Below are positions 8,806 to 18,607 of a stretch of 64,000 bases of DNA, one piece after another. Origin of the DNA: Carboxylicivirga sediminis (GTDB taxonomy: Bacteria > Bacteroidota > Bacteroidia > Bacteroidales > Marinilabiliaceae); NCBI RefSeq assembly GCF_018156225.1, contig NZ_JAGTAR010000016.1, positions 1-64,000 on the forward strand, written 5' to 3'. The notes beneath the pieces were generated by a model. The model did not search any database, was not told the origin of the DNA, and was given only the letters and a program-made list of their open reading frames with translations. The translations under genes and the position numbers were made by a program. Position 1 is the first letter of the stretch, and the number at the start of each line of letters is the position of its first letter.

Positions 8806-10701
8806 ATGATGAAACATATAACATACTTAAAATTCGCTTTTCTGGCGGTTGTAATTAGCATCTTATCAGTATCGTGCGAAGATATTGGCCCGGGTGCGTT
8901 AGAGAAGCCTGATGGACAGGATGTGACCATTGACACCATTTTCTCGTCAACAGAGTATGCTGAACGGGTATTATTTAATTCCTACCGTTCATTACGATCA
9001 GGGATCTTAAAAAATGGCCGAAGCCATGCTATCGGACAGGATCTTCAGGAAGACATTACTGATTTATCACATACCTTTAAATCATGGGGTACGGCAATGA
9101 CTACTTATTATGCAGGTGGCTTAAACTCAGCCAACTCACATGTAACTTCAGGTCATCCGGATGCCTGGTTAGCACCAATGTGTATTTTACCATATGGTGA
9201 TAGACCAGACAAGGGGATTACGACGTTTAAGGCGATACGTAATTGTCATATTTTTTTAGATCATGTTCACAAAGTGCCCGATATGTCAGAAGGTTATCGT
9301 GAGCAACTAAAAGCAGAAGCGCGAGTAATTATCGCCTATAATATGACGGAGCTATTCCGCAACTACGGTGGAGTTCCAATGGTTGGCAAGGTATATACGC
9401 CCGATGACGATTTTACAAATCCACGAATGACTGTAGAGGCGACTGTGGATTCAATTGTGAGCTTATTGGATAAGGCGATACCAAATTTACCATGGCAATT
9501 TAGTGAGGCGGATATGAGTTCATTGGCGGGTCGTTTCACTCAGGCCGGTGCGATGGCACTAAAAACACGTTTATTATTATTTGCTGCTAGTCCGCTGTTT
9601 AACAGTTCAGAACCATATATGCCTGGTGCTAATTCTGAGGAGGAGCTATACTGGTGGTATGGCAACTACGACGACAGTCGCTGGCAGAGAGCTGCTGATG
9701 CTGCTAAAGCTCTGATTGATAAAATTGAAATAGAAGGTGGTTATGCATTGGAGATGCCCGAGACCAATGACGTTTGGGGATATCGTGATGCTTATCGCCG
9801 AGGCTATTATTTTGCGGGTAACTTCAGTACCGGCGCATCACGCCGCAGTACCGAGGTGCTGATAAGCATTCGTGATGGCTACGAAAGTCAAGCACGTTGG
9901 GGAGGTGGAATGTATGACTCCATGTTAAATTATGGCGGAGGTACCTGTACCAATGAATTTATGCGTATGTTCCCAATGGCTGATGGTACACCTATTAGCG
10001 ATCCTACGTCTGGTTGGGACGAAGCAGTCGATCCATTGGGAAGTGAAAACCGCACGTTTAACCGTGACCCTCGTTTATATGAAACCATGCAGTGTTTAAA
10101 TGATGACTGGGGTGGAGAAAAAGTTCAGAACTGGAAAAACAACCAGGGCGGATGGGCGAAGCACGTTGCAGGACCACGTCGTACTAATGGCTCAGGAAGT
10201 ACTGTTATTCGTAAATTCATCCCAGGTTGGGCAGGAAACTTCTATCCAATAAAGGATCATCATTTTCCATACATTCGCTTACCCGAAATTTATTTGTCAT
10301 ACGCAGAAGCAATGGCTCATCTAGGTAATATGGGGGAAGCTTATACCTATATTAATAAAGTACGTAACCGTGTAGGTTTAAAAAATATTGAAGACATAAA
10401 AGCATGGGGACCCGATGAATTGGTTCAACAGATATTGACAGAACGAGCTTGTGAATTCGGTTTTGAACAGGTACGTTGGTTTGATATGACCCGTCATAAA
10501 TTAGAAAGTGCATTTAACCAGACATTGCATAATGTATGGATTACTAAGAATGCCGATGGCACATTTAGTTATTCATATCCTGAAATTAATGTTAACAGCC
10601 GACTTTGGTGGACATTCTTCGAGCCAAAATGGTACTTGCTACCTTTCCCGATGAATGAAATTCAAAAAGGATATGGCTTAGTTCAGAATCCAGGTTGGTA
10701 A
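8806..10701 (+). CDS. SusD-like glycan-binding outer-membrane lipoprotein (first pair)
   Basis: Partner of the preceding SusC transporter and lid of the complex, binding glycan at the cell surface. The 631-residue protein starts with a lipoprotein signal (SILSVSC, lipidated Cys near residue 20). Typical SusD text follows: ALKTRLLLFAASPLFN in the helical TPR-like core, then YIRLPEIYLSYAEAMA, YINKVRNRVGL and LTERACEFGFEQVRWFDMTR towards the C-terminus. It ends in NPGW, as many SusD proteins do. Two adjacent ATG codons (8806 and 8809) are equivalent starts. A longer in-frame extension would overlap the SusC gene and would lack a signal peptide, so it was rejected. The gene is translationally close to its SusC neighbour. 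Confidence 0.95.
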   Translation: MMKHITYLKFAFLAVVISILSVSCEDIGPGALEKPDGQDVTIDTIFSSTEYAERVLFNSYRSLRSGILKNGRSHAIGQDLQEDITDLSHTFKSWGTAMTTYYAGGLNSANSHVTSGHPDAWLAPMCILPYGDRPDKGITTFKAIRNCHIFLDHVHKVPDMSEGYREQLKAEARVIIAYNMTELFRNYGGVPMVGKVYTPDDDFTNPRMTVEATVDSIVSLLDKAIPNLPWQFSEADMSSLAGRFTQAGAMALKTRLLLFAASPLFNSSEPYMPGANSEEELYWWYGNYDDSRWQRAADAAKALIDKIEIEGGYALEMPETNDVWGYRDAYRRGYYFAGNFSTGASRRSTEVLISIRDGYESQARWGGGMYDSMLNYGGGTCTNEFMRMFPMADGTPISDPTSGWDEAVDPLGSENRTFNRDPRLYETMQCLNDDWGGEKVQNWKNNQGGWAKHVAGPRRTNGSGSTVIRKFIPGWAGNFYPIKDHHFPYIRLPEIYLSYAEAMAHLGNMGEAYTYINKVRNRVGLKNIEDIKAWGPDELVQQILTERACEFGFEQVRWFDMTRHKLESAFNQTLHNVWITKNADGTFSYSYPEINVNSRLWWTFFEPKWYLLPFPMNEIQKGYGLVQNPGW

Positions 10702-10738
10702 CCAATGGGAAGAATGTAAAACAGAAAAAAGTTAGAAT

Positions 10739-13543
10739 ATGAATATAAAAAATATAATAAAAGCTCTTTTCGTATCCTGCACCAGCTTGCTGACCATTGG
10801 GCAACTATCAGCGCAAGAGTCAGATTCAACGCTTGTGAACCTTGGATATGGCATGACGCAGGCTGCTAATGAAACAACAGCAGCCACTGGCGTAGCTACC
10901 GCGGAGAATTTATCAAAGTATTTTGCTATTAATCCTACGAATGCTTTGTATGGTCAAATTCCCGGACTAACCGTTATGCAAAATGGGGGAGACTGGTGGG
11001 GCCAGGGTGCAAGTATGTTTATTCGCGGTCAGGCCAATTTAGATAACACATCAGCCCCATTGGTATTGGTTGACGGCTTTGAACGTAATCTGGCAACTCT
11101 AACTGTTGCTGAGATTGAAAACGTAACTATATTAAAAGATGCAAGTGCAACTGCCATTTATGGACAAAGAGGTGCCAATGGTGTTATCCTGGTGACCACT
11201 AAGCGCGGTAAAGATGAAGGCATGAAGGTGGATTTCTCTTATGAGTACAGCACCAATAAAGCCTTCCGTATGCCCAAAATGCTGGATGCTTATGGTTATG
11301 CCAGCGCAATGAATGAAGCTCTTGCATTGGATGGACAGGACTATCTGTACTCTGCTGAAGAATTGGATGCCTATAAGAATGGTACCTATCCGGAGTATTT
11401 TCCTAATGTCAATTGGATGGAGGAAGTACTGCAGAATACAGGATTTGTGCATGACTTTAACTCAACCTTCCAGGGTGGTAAAGGCCGTACACGCTATTTC
11501 GTTAGCTTGAATTACATGGATGGTAATGGGCTGTTAAAGCAAGATCGAAATGAAAACAGCTTTTCAACACAATTAAATTATCGTCGTGCTAATTTAAGAA
11601 CGAACCTTGATATTGAGTTAACCAAAAGTACCTTGCTGAAGATCAACCTGGCCGGACGTATTTCGGGAACAAATCGCCCAGGTAAAGCAACTTCCGAAAA
11701 ATTATTCGGACGTTTGTATGGGACACCTGCTAATGCCTATCCAATTCAGTATTCAAATGGTGTATTTGGTGGCTCTCCAACTTATCCATATAATCCTATA
11801 GCAGATGTGAATGAAACTGGTTATGCTATCTCTCACGAGCGCACTTTTTATGGTGATATTACGCTTGAACAGGATTTAAGTGCATTAACTGAAGGGTTGT
11901 CAATTTCAGCATCCGTATCTTTTGATAATAATGTATCATACTGGGACAACAAATCAAAGGACTATGCCTATGTTTATAAAACGGCAAAAATCGATGAAGT
12001 AAATGAGGAGTTATACGATTTTACATCAACCAGTGGTGGTGAAAATACAGCCTTAAATTTTAACACAAGTGTTGGTGGTCAGGCGCGTCATGCCAACGGA
12101 ATTGTAAAGTTAAACTACGACAAACAATGGGGTAAACATAAAGTAAATGCACTGGGTTTATTTCATGCAGATACGGAAACAACTTTTGGGCAGAATAATA
12201 CATTCCACCGTGTGAACTATGCAGCCCAGGTGAATTATGCATACAATAAAAAGTACCTGGCAGGTGTGACAGCTTCATATAGCGGTAATAATATTTTATC
12301 TCAGGAAAACCGTTTTCAGTTTTATCCGGCTGTTTCATTAGGTTGGGTAGTATCAGAAGAAAGCTTCTTAAGTGGTGTTGATGCGATCAACCTATTAAAG
12401 TTAAGAGCTTCGGCCGGTTTGGTTGGTTTGGAGCAGAATGAGCAGCACTTGCACCGTCAGAAGTTTAGCGGTGGAGGAAAATACTGGTATGGTGATAACA
12501 ATAATCAACTAGGAGGATTACAGGAGAGTCGCCGTGCCAACCCTAATGTGTTACCAGAAAAAAGTACACAGGTTAACATTGGTTTAGATGCCCGACTCTT
12601 CGGAGGTTTGCGTCTGAATGCAGATGTTTTCTATGAAGAGAGGAGTCAGATTCTGGTATCTGAAGCCAGTTCAACATCCAATGTAATCGGTGTGCCGGCC
12701 ACAATGGTGTCAGACGGTATCGTCGAAAACAAAGGGTTTGAGGTAGCTGCCTTATGGCAGGATCAGATTGGAGACTTTAGTTATAGCATTGGTGCGCAAT
12801 ACTCAATGGCACAGAACGAAATTATTGAACAGAATGAAGTGTTCCGTGAATGGGATTATCTGAGCAGAACAGGTCATTCAGTTGATCAAGTGTTTGGTTT
12901 GCAGGATGCTGGTTTCTTTAATGAAGGAGAAGTAAATGAGGTTGACAATATCTATAACGGCGTTGAATATACCTTTACACAGGTATTAAGACCGGGTGAT
13001 GTGAAGTATGTCGATCAAAATGGTGACAACAGAATTGACGAGTTTGATGTTGTAGCCATTGGTAAGAACTGGTTACCTGAAGTGAATTATGCCTTAACAT
13101 TGGGTGCAGAATATAAAGGTGCTGGTTTTAGTGCCATTTTCCAGGGAGCCAGCAATGTTTCTGTTATGCTCAATACACCAAGTATATTCTGGCCATTGTA
13201 TAATAACAACAACATCTCTGAATTCTCAAATGACCGTTGGACACCGGCAACAGCTTCAACAGCCACATTACCACGTTTAACACCTGAGAAGAATGAGAAT
13301 AACTACCGTGCCAGTACCGTTTGGCAGCGCGATGCTTCCTATCTTAAGTTGCGTACTTTAGAAGTATACTATCACTTACCACAGACATTGGTCGAAAAAG
13401 TGAAGTTGAAAAGAGCAAAAGTATTCTTCAGAGGCATGAACTTATTCTCTGTAGATAATATTGAGATTATGGATCCTGAGGAAATAGGAGCCGTTTACCC
13501 AACGCTCACATCGTATAATATTGGTTTAAGCGTAGGATTTTAA
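10739..13543 (+). CDS. SusC-like TonB-dependent transporter (second pair, short N-terminus)
   Basis: A second outer-membrane oligosaccharide importer of 934 residues. The signal peptide ends near residue 25 (GQLSA). The plug contains MFIRGQANL, LVLVDGFERNL and VTILKDASATAIYGQRGANG, the SusC signature, and a beta-barrel follows and ends in SVGF. Unlike the first transporter, it has no carboxypeptidase-regulatory-like domain after the signal peptide. The mature protein goes almost directly into LVNLGYGMTQAA, a degenerate form of the TonB-box region. This shorter architecture accounts for most of the 77-residue difference. It lies 37 bases after the first SusD gene and 17 bases before its own SusD gene, so the four genes form one operon. 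Confidence 0.95.
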   Translation: MNIKNIIKALFVSCTSLLTIGQLSAQESDSTLVNLGYGMTQAANETTAATGVATAENLSKYFAINPTNALYGQIPGLTVMQNGGDWWGQGASMFIRGQANLDNTSAPLVLVDGFERNLATLTVAEIENVTILKDASATAIYGQRGANGVILVTTKRGKDEGMKVDFSYEYSTNKAFRMPKMLDAYGYASAMNEALALDGQDYLYSAEELDAYKNGTYPEYFPNVNWMEEVLQNTGFVHDFNSTFQGGKGRTRYFVSLNYMDGNGLLKQDRNENSFSTQLNYRRANLRTNLDIELTKSTLLKINLAGRISGTNRPGKATSEKLFGRLYGTPANAYPIQYSNGVFGGSPTYPYNPIADVNETGYAISHERTFYGDITLEQDLSALTEGLSISASVSFDNNVSYWDNKSKDYAYVYKTAKIDEVNEELYDFTSTSGGENTALNFNTSVGGQARHANGIVKLNYDKQWGKHKVNALGLFHADTETTFGQNNTFHRVNYAAQVNYAYNKKYLAGVTASYSGNNILSQENRFQFYPAVSLGWVVSEESFLSGVDAINLLKLRASAGLVGLEQNEQHLHRQKFSGGGKYWYGDNNNQLGGLQESRRANPNVLPEKSTQVNIGLDARLFGGLRLNADVFYEERSQILVSEASSTSNVIGVPATMVSDGIVENKGFEVAALWQDQIGDFSYSIGAQYSMAQNEIIEQNEVFREWDYLSRTGHSVDQVFGLQDAGFFNEGEVNEVDNIYNGVEYTFTQVLRPGDVKYVDQNGDNRIDEFDVVAIGKNWLPEVNYALTLGAEYKGAGFSAIFQGASNVSVMLNTPSIFWPLYNNNNISEFSNDRWTPATASTATLPRLTPEKNENNYRASTVWQRDASYLKLRTLEVYYHLPQTLVEKVKLKRAKVFFRGMNLFSVDNIEIMDPEEIGAVYPTLTSYNIGLSVGF

Positions 13544-13560
13544 TTTTAAAAAAGGTAGAC

Positions 13561-15306
13561 ATGATTAGAAATATTATATTATCAATTTTTCTGGTAACAC
13601 TCTTCACTGGGTGTGATGATTTCCTGGACTACACAGAACACTCGTTTTACGATGATCCGGAAACCATCTTTAGTACCTATAACCGTACCCGACAATTTCT
13701 TGCAGATATTTATAGCACCTTGCCATCCGATTATGATTATGACGGCATTAAAAAGGATGAGGCCAATCAGGCTATGCGATCGGCTGCGACTGACGAAGCT
13801 GAGTATGTTAAGCAGAATCATGATGTACAGAAATTCACCAACGGTCAGTGGTCTGCGTTTAACGCTTTGGACAACAACTGGTCTAAATACTATACCGGTA
13901 TTCGTTCAGTTAACTTATTTTTGGACCAGATTGATGGACGTACCTTCGACGATTACAAGTACAATGAAGATTATGAAGAAGAGCAGGAGCGTTATGACAA
14001 GTTTCAATACGAGGCTCGTTTCCTAAGAGCTTTCTTTTACTTCGAATTGGCTAAGCGTTATGGTGATATTCCAATGCCTGAAGGTGTCGTAAACGATGTG
14101 GACGCAATCAATAACATTCAGCGTTCAAGCTTTGAGGATGTAATTGATTACATTGTTTCGGAATGTGATGCTATTAGTGAAGAACTGCCCGTTACCTGGA
14201 GCAACCAGGTATTTGTAGAAACTGGTCGTGTTACAAGGGGTGCTGTATATGCCCTTAAAGCAAGGGCTTTATTATATGCGGCGAGTCCTCTGCATAATAC
14301 CTCTGGCGATGTGACAAAGTGGGAAGCGGCAGCAACAGCTGCCAATGCGTTTTTGATTAACCCGGATTTTGCATATGGCTTTGATGCGCAATATTACAAT
14401 AGCAGTGATATGGCAAAGGGTTCATTTAATAACCGTACCAGTGCTGAACTGATTTTTGAAAGAAGAGAGGAAAATTCTAATGCCTTTGAGAAAGCTAATT
14501 TTCCAATGGGTTTTGAAGGTGCCAATGGTAATGCTACCTGTCCAAGTCAGAATCTGGTTGATGCTTATCAAACAACAGATGGTTATGATGTGATATTAAA
14601 CAATGGCGTTTGGTCGGCACCGGGTAGTTCGGTATTTGATCCGGCTAATCCTTATGAAAACCGAGATCCACGTTTAAAACAAACAATTATTGTGAACGGT
14701 AGTACATGGAAATCCACCACAGTTGAAACATTTAAGGATGGTGCAAACGGTTTACCATTAGCAGATGCCACCCCTACAGGTTATTATCTGAAAAAATATG
14801 TACGCGAGGATATTACAATTGCCGGGAGTAATACAAATACTAAAGAACATGCATGGGTGATTTTCCGCCTGTCGGAGGTGTATTTAAACCTGGCAGAAGC
14901 TTTAAATGAAGCTTATGGCCCAACAGGTGCACCTGCTGGTTTTGCCATGGATGCAACAACGGCTTTAAACATGGTACGTACACGAGCAGCAGTAGCTTTA
15001 CCTGCAGTTTCCGGACTATCACAAGCTGAATTACGTGCAGCTATTATTCGCGAGCGTCAGGTGGAGCTGGCATTCGAAGATCACCGATTCTGGGATGTAC
15101 GTCGTTGGCGATTATTTGATAGCAGTAATCCAGATAATGTGACGGAAGATATTTATGGCATTGATATTACCAACAATGGTGGTGCATTGAGCTATAGCAA
15201 AAAGCTGGTTGACGATCGTCTTTGGGATGAGAAGATGTATCTATACCCGATTCCTTACAATGAAACGACAATTAATACAAACCTTGGACAAAACCCGGGT
15301 TGGTAG
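13561..15306 (+). CDS. SusD-like glycan-binding lipoprotein (second pair)
   Basis: Surface lipoprotein partner of the second SusC transporter, 581 residues. The lipobox is FTGC with Cys near residue 18, followed at once by DDFLDYTEHS, a frequent SusD start. Core SusD motifs are visible: FQYEARFLRAFFYFELAKRYG near residue 145, AVYALKARALLYAASPLHN near residue 230, VIFRLSEVYLNLAEALNEAYG near residue 435, and IIRERQVELAFEDHRFWDVRRW near residue 500. It ends in LGQNPGW. Sequence similarity to the first SusD is limited to family motifs, so the two pairs probably bind different fragments or sizes of the same polymer (inference). Confidence 0.95.
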   Translation: MIRNIILSIFLVTLFTGCDDFLDYTEHSFYDDPETIFSTYNRTRQFLADIYSTLPSDYDYDGIKKDEANQAMRSAATDEAEYVKQNHDVQKFTNGQWSAFNALDNNWSKYYTGIRSVNLFLDQIDGRTFDDYKYNEDYEEEQERYDKFQYEARFLRAFFYFELAKRYGDIPMPEGVVNDVDAINNIQRSSFEDVIDYIVSECDAISEELPVTWSNQVFVETGRVTRGAVYALKARALLYAASPLHNTSGDVTKWEAAATAANAFLINPDFAYGFDAQYYNSSDMAKGSFNNRTSAELIFERREENSNAFEKANFPMGFEGANGNATCPSQNLVDAYQTTDGYDVILNNGVWSAPGSSVFDPANPYENRDPRLKQTIIVNGSTWKSTTVETFKDGANGLPLADATPTGYYLKKYVREDITIAGSNTNTKEHAWVIFRLSEVYLNLAEALNEAYGPTGAPAGFAMDATTALNMVRTRAAVALPAVSGLSQAELRAAIIRERQVELAFEDHRFWDVRRWRLFDSSNPDNVTEDIYGIDITNNGGALSYSKKLVDDRLWDEKMYLYPIPYNETTINTNLGQNPGW

Positions 15307-15332
15307 GATATGAACATTTAAAATTTTTGAAT

Positions 15333-16625
15333 ATGATACGCAAAAATATATTTCTTACCCTGCTGACTGCCACAATGGTTTTTGCAGGTTGTGAAGAACA
15401 GTATACAATTGGGGATTTTGAAACAGATGCTACGCTAACACCTGGACCACGAACAGATGGTCCAATAGCACCAGCTGCAATTGTGGCTTCGTACGATGAC
15501 TTTTGTGACAAAGTTGAAATCAACTGGATGCCAACAGTTCGTACAACAGCTTATGATGTTTACAAAAATGGTGAAGTATTAGCTGCAGGATTAACGGATA
15601 CATTTTATGTTGATACAGAAGCTATGACTGTTGATACCGAGTACACCGTCTATTCTGTAAATGCCAATGGTGATTCTGAAACATCGGCAATGACAGTTGG
15701 TCGTATGGCAGCAACACCTGCTGCACCAACCAACTTTGAAGCTACCGACGGAGCGTATGAATCGAAAGTTGATTTATCATGGGATGCTGTTGATTTTGCT
15801 CAGCATTACATTGTTAAACGTGGTGATGTGGTATTAAGCGATGCAGTGATTGGTACAACTTTTTCTGATTCAGATAATGCACCAACTGAAGCGGCTGAGT
15901 ATACCTTAATAGCGGTTAGCGTTTGTGGAGAGTCAACAGAGGTAACAACTACGGGTTATTGTGATCCGTTGATTGCCTTCAGGTTCCCAATAAATGAAAA
16001 CTTTGATGGTTATGATGTTGGTTTTAACTTGAGTTCAATGGATCTATTCCAACACATGATTCAGTATGATCCATTAGGAGGTCCTGGTACATTTACTGTA
16101 ACGGATGAAACATCAGTTAGTGGTGCAAAAAGTGCTAAAGTAATATACAATGATGTAAACGCTAACACCAGTGCAGCTGGTTCTATTCAGTTAATATTTA
16201 GCAATTTTAGCTTATTGGAGGGAGAGCGCTACCGTATCAGTTATAAGTTAAAGTGTACAATACCTACTTCAATGCACATTGCAGTTGATGGCGATGGAAG
16301 TGGTAATCCAAGTAAAGGAGATGGTGTTGATAATTATCTGTTGCCAACGGCTGTGAACACTAAAAATGGTAATTTATATGGTATCCAGATGGATGCTAAA
16401 CCGGAATGGACTGAAGTATCCTATGAGTTCCCTGCAACAGGCGATTTAGTGCAAAACGACCTTGATCCGGATGCTACAGCTTTGGCATGGACACCAACAA
16501 CCATTCAGGCAGGTCAGGAAACACCTTTAATTTCTATAACATACTGGGTGGGTAAGAATAAGGCTCCTAATTTGCAGAATCCTCCTATTTATCTGGATGA
16601 TCTGAAAATTGAATTGATTAAGTAA
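15333..16625 (+). CDS. Surface lipoprotein, FN3-like domains plus possible glycan-binding domain
   Basis: Fifth gene of the Sus operon, in the position usually held by SusE/F-like or other surface glycan-binding proteins. The 430-residue product has a lipoprotein signal (VFAGC, Cys near residue 19). Two fibronectin-III-like beta domains follow (about residues 50-135 and 140-215; each has the W-x-x-V and Y-x-V-x-x-N pattern). A C-terminal domain (about 225-430) resembles a carbohydrate-binding jelly roll, with ENFDGYD, a YRISYKLKC strand and a closing DDLKIELIK. The start at 15333 gives the signal peptide; the in-frame extension upstream overlaps the SusD stop and was rejected. Binding to the PUL substrate is inferred from position. 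A strong terminator follows. Confidence 0.8.
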   Translation: MIRKNIFLTLLTATMVFAGCEEQYTIGDFETDATLTPGPRTDGPIAPAAIVASYDDFCDKVEINWMPTVRTTAYDVYKNGEVLAAGLTDTFYVDTEAMTVDTEYTVYSVNANGDSETSAMTVGRMAATPAAPTNFEATDGAYESKVDLSWDAVDFAQHYIVKRGDVVLSDAVIGTTFSDSDNAPTEAAEYTLIAVSVCGESTEVTTTGYCDPLIAFRFPINENFDGYDVGFNLSSMDLFQHMIQYDPLGGPGTFTVTDETSVSGAKSAKVIYNDVNANTSAAGSIQLIFSNFSLLEGERYRISYKLKCTIPTSMHIAVDGDGSGNPSKGDGVDNYLLPTAVNTKNGNLYGIQMDAKPEWTEVSYEFPATGDLVQNDLDPDATALAWTPTTIQAGQETPLISITYWVGKNKAPNLQNPPIYLDDLKIELIK

Positions 16626-16657
16626 TGGATTTATTCAATTATAAATAGGATGTAATT

Positions 16658-16692
16658 GAATGGCAGGTCTCACTGAGGCCTGCCATTCTTTT
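16658..16692 (+). terminator. Strong terminator closing the SusCD operon
   Basis: A perfect 10-bp GC-rich stem (16658-16667 with 16679-16688) is extended inward by three more pairs, one of them a wobble, and leaves a 5-base loop. It is followed by TTTTCTT. It lies 33 bases after the lipoprotein stop. Confidence 0.85.
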
Positions 16693-16717
16693 CTTAAACA
16701 TTTTGACTATTAAGATT

Positions 16718-18223
16718 ATGAAGATTTCATATTATATATCATTATTAGTGATTGCCATTCTTTGTCTTGGTTGTTGTACAAAAGATAATATCAAACAAGC
16801 AGAAAAGGCTTTCATTACTTATTATGTTGATGCAAACACAGGTAATGACAATAACTCAGGAACTTCTCCAGATCAGGCTTTTGCTACATTAGAAAAGGTT
16901 AATACTCTATCTTTAAAAGAAGGAACTCATGTTTTATTTAAGAGTGGAACATCCTATGCCGGACAACTAAAACCAAAAGGAGGAGGTGTATCCGGGAATC
17001 CAATTATCATTTCAAAATATGGCGGAGAAGCCAGACCTGTTATAAATGGTGAAGGTCGTTATATTGCAGCTGTTCATTTTTATAACATGGCCTATATTGA
17101 ATTACGAGATTTAGAAATTACCAATACGGGTGCAGAACAGCAAAATGGAAGGCGTGGTGTTGTTATCGAAGCCGAGAATTGCGGTAAGACCAAACACATT
17201 ATCCTTGATAATCTGTTTATCCACGATGTAAATGGCAGTTTGGTAAAAAGCAAAGGAGGCGGCTCAGCCATTCTTTGGCGAAACCATGGTGATAAATCCA
17301 TAACAACCTTCGATAGCCTCATAATTCAAAATTGCCATTTAAAAGACTGTACACGCAATGGCATCAATGCACGTGGTTATACTAAACGTGATAACTGGCA
17401 CCCGTCAACAAATGTGATTATCCGTAATAACCTGTTGGAAGGTATTCCTGGAGATGGTATTGTACCTATCGGAACTGATGGTGCTTTAATTGAATACAAT
17501 GTAATGCGCGATTGCCCGGATATACTATCACATGCAGAAGCAGCTGCAGGCATCTGGCCCTGGAGTGCTGATAATACCCTAATACAGTTTAATGAGGTTT
17601 CAGGCCATAAGGCTAAGTGGGATGGACAGGGTTTTGACTCCGACTGGAATTGTTTAAATACCACTATTCAGTACAACTATAGTCATGATAACTATGGTGG
17701 TTTTTTGTTGATTTGCAACAAAGGCAACACCATTAATACACCATCCAATATTGGGACAAAAAACACCATTGTACGCTACAATGTGAGTGTCAACGATGGT
17801 ATTCGTCCTTATCCAACCGAACGACGAGGTTGGTTTTCACCATGCATGCACATTTCCGGGCCTGTAGAAAATAACTTCATTCACCATAACCTGTTTATTT
17901 TTCCTGAGAAAGCTAATGTTGATATTGACCGTACTTTTATTCAGATGGACAACTGGGGCGGTCCTTGGGCCAATAAAACCTTAGTTGCTAATAATTCACT
18001 AGAGTTTTCAGAGCCGTATAAAATGTTCTACGGTAAGAGTAAACAAACTTGTGGTATCAATAATGAATTTGATTCGAAAATGTTAGGTCTAACTCGAGAA
18101 GAACAAGTGCCGGTTTGGGCTAAGGATTACCTTAATGATTATGATACAGAGTGGAAAGAAAAGATGATTGAAGCTTTTTTTAAGGATGATGATGAGATGA
18201 AGAACATTCTAATAGATAATTAA
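16718..18223 (+). CDS. Parallel beta-helix lipoprotein, putative glycan-degrading enzyme
   Basis: A 501-residue paralogue of the beta-helix proteins at 3459, 36180 and 52517. The start at 16718 gives a lipoprotein signal (LCLGCC near residues 15-20). The mature part begins with YYVDANTGNDNNSG. The conserved core is present but modified. Where the others have HIDF, this one has GFDSDWN (Asp307). It keeps QYNYSHDNYGGF and YNVSVNDGIR, but ILG or ILGE is replaced by LIC. It is the most divergent of the four and ends without a type IX tail. Anchoring by lipid and the shared core suggest a cell-associated enzyme acting on an oligosaccharide. The catalytic family is not recognised. Confidence 0.78.
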   Translation: MKISYYISLLVIAILCLGCCTKDNIKQAEKAFITYYVDANTGNDNNSGTSPDQAFATLEKVNTLSLKEGTHVLFKSGTSYAGQLKPKGGGVSGNPIIISKYGGEARPVINGEGRYIAAVHFYNMAYIELRDLEITNTGAEQQNGRRGVVIEAENCGKTKHIILDNLFIHDVNGSLVKSKGGGSAILWRNHGDKSITTFDSLIIQNCHLKDCTRNGINARGYTKRDNWHPSTNVIIRNNLLEGIPGDGIVPIGTDGALIEYNVMRDCPDILSHAEAAAGIWPWSADNTLIQFNEVSGHKAKWDGQGFDSDWNCLNTTIQYNYSHDNYGGFLLICNKGNTINTPSNIGTKNTIVRYNVSVNDGIRPYPTERRGWFSPCMHISGPVENNFIHHNLFIFPEKANVDIDRTFIQMDNWGGPWANKTLVANNSLEFSEPYKMFYGKSKQTCGINNEFDSKMLGLTREEQVPVWAKDYLNDYDTEWKEKMIEAFFKDDDEMKNILIDN

Positions 18224-18229
18224 TAATAT

Positions 18230-18273
18230 AATCAGATAAAATAAGTGTGATTACCAAGCTATTTTGTCTGATT
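18230..18273 (+). terminator. Inverted repeat, possible terminator
   Basis: A 13-bp stem (18230-18242 with 18261-18273, one G-T wobble) has an 18-base loop. It lies 7 bases after the beta-helix gene. No T run follows, so it may instead stabilise the 3' end of the message. Confidence 0.45.
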
Positions 18274-18607
18274 AAGGCTAATATTAAATGGTTCAATAGC
18301 TGAATCAAAGAAATAAACAAAATGCTGTCGTGTAAACGAGTTGAGATCAAGCGTACTAATCATAGAAGTGGAATGTTTACTTTGCAGGTTGTCACATTAG
18401 GTAAGCAACAGTCAAAACGAATTATTGTATTGTAAATCAATAAAAAGGCCATAAGGCTTATCGAAAAAGGTGCACAAATCAACCCAAAAATTAACACAAA
18501 ACCACCAATGGTATATATCAGATAGCCATTGATTAATCTGCGGACATATTTAACATGCTTTATAGCTAATTTTAAAATTGATAAAATGTCAAATTTTAGA
18601 AACGGAT
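18274..18607. other. Non-coding stretch before the sulfatase at 18608
   Basis: No credible gene is seen. A 7-bp inverted repeat (18506-18512 with 18525-18531) is preceded by TTAACACAA at 18491-18499, the reverse complement of a motif like the ATGTGTTA seen at other promoters. TAATTTTA near 18567 is one base away from the -7 consensus. A promoter for the downstream sulfatase genes is plausible but not demonstrated. Confidence 0.35.
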
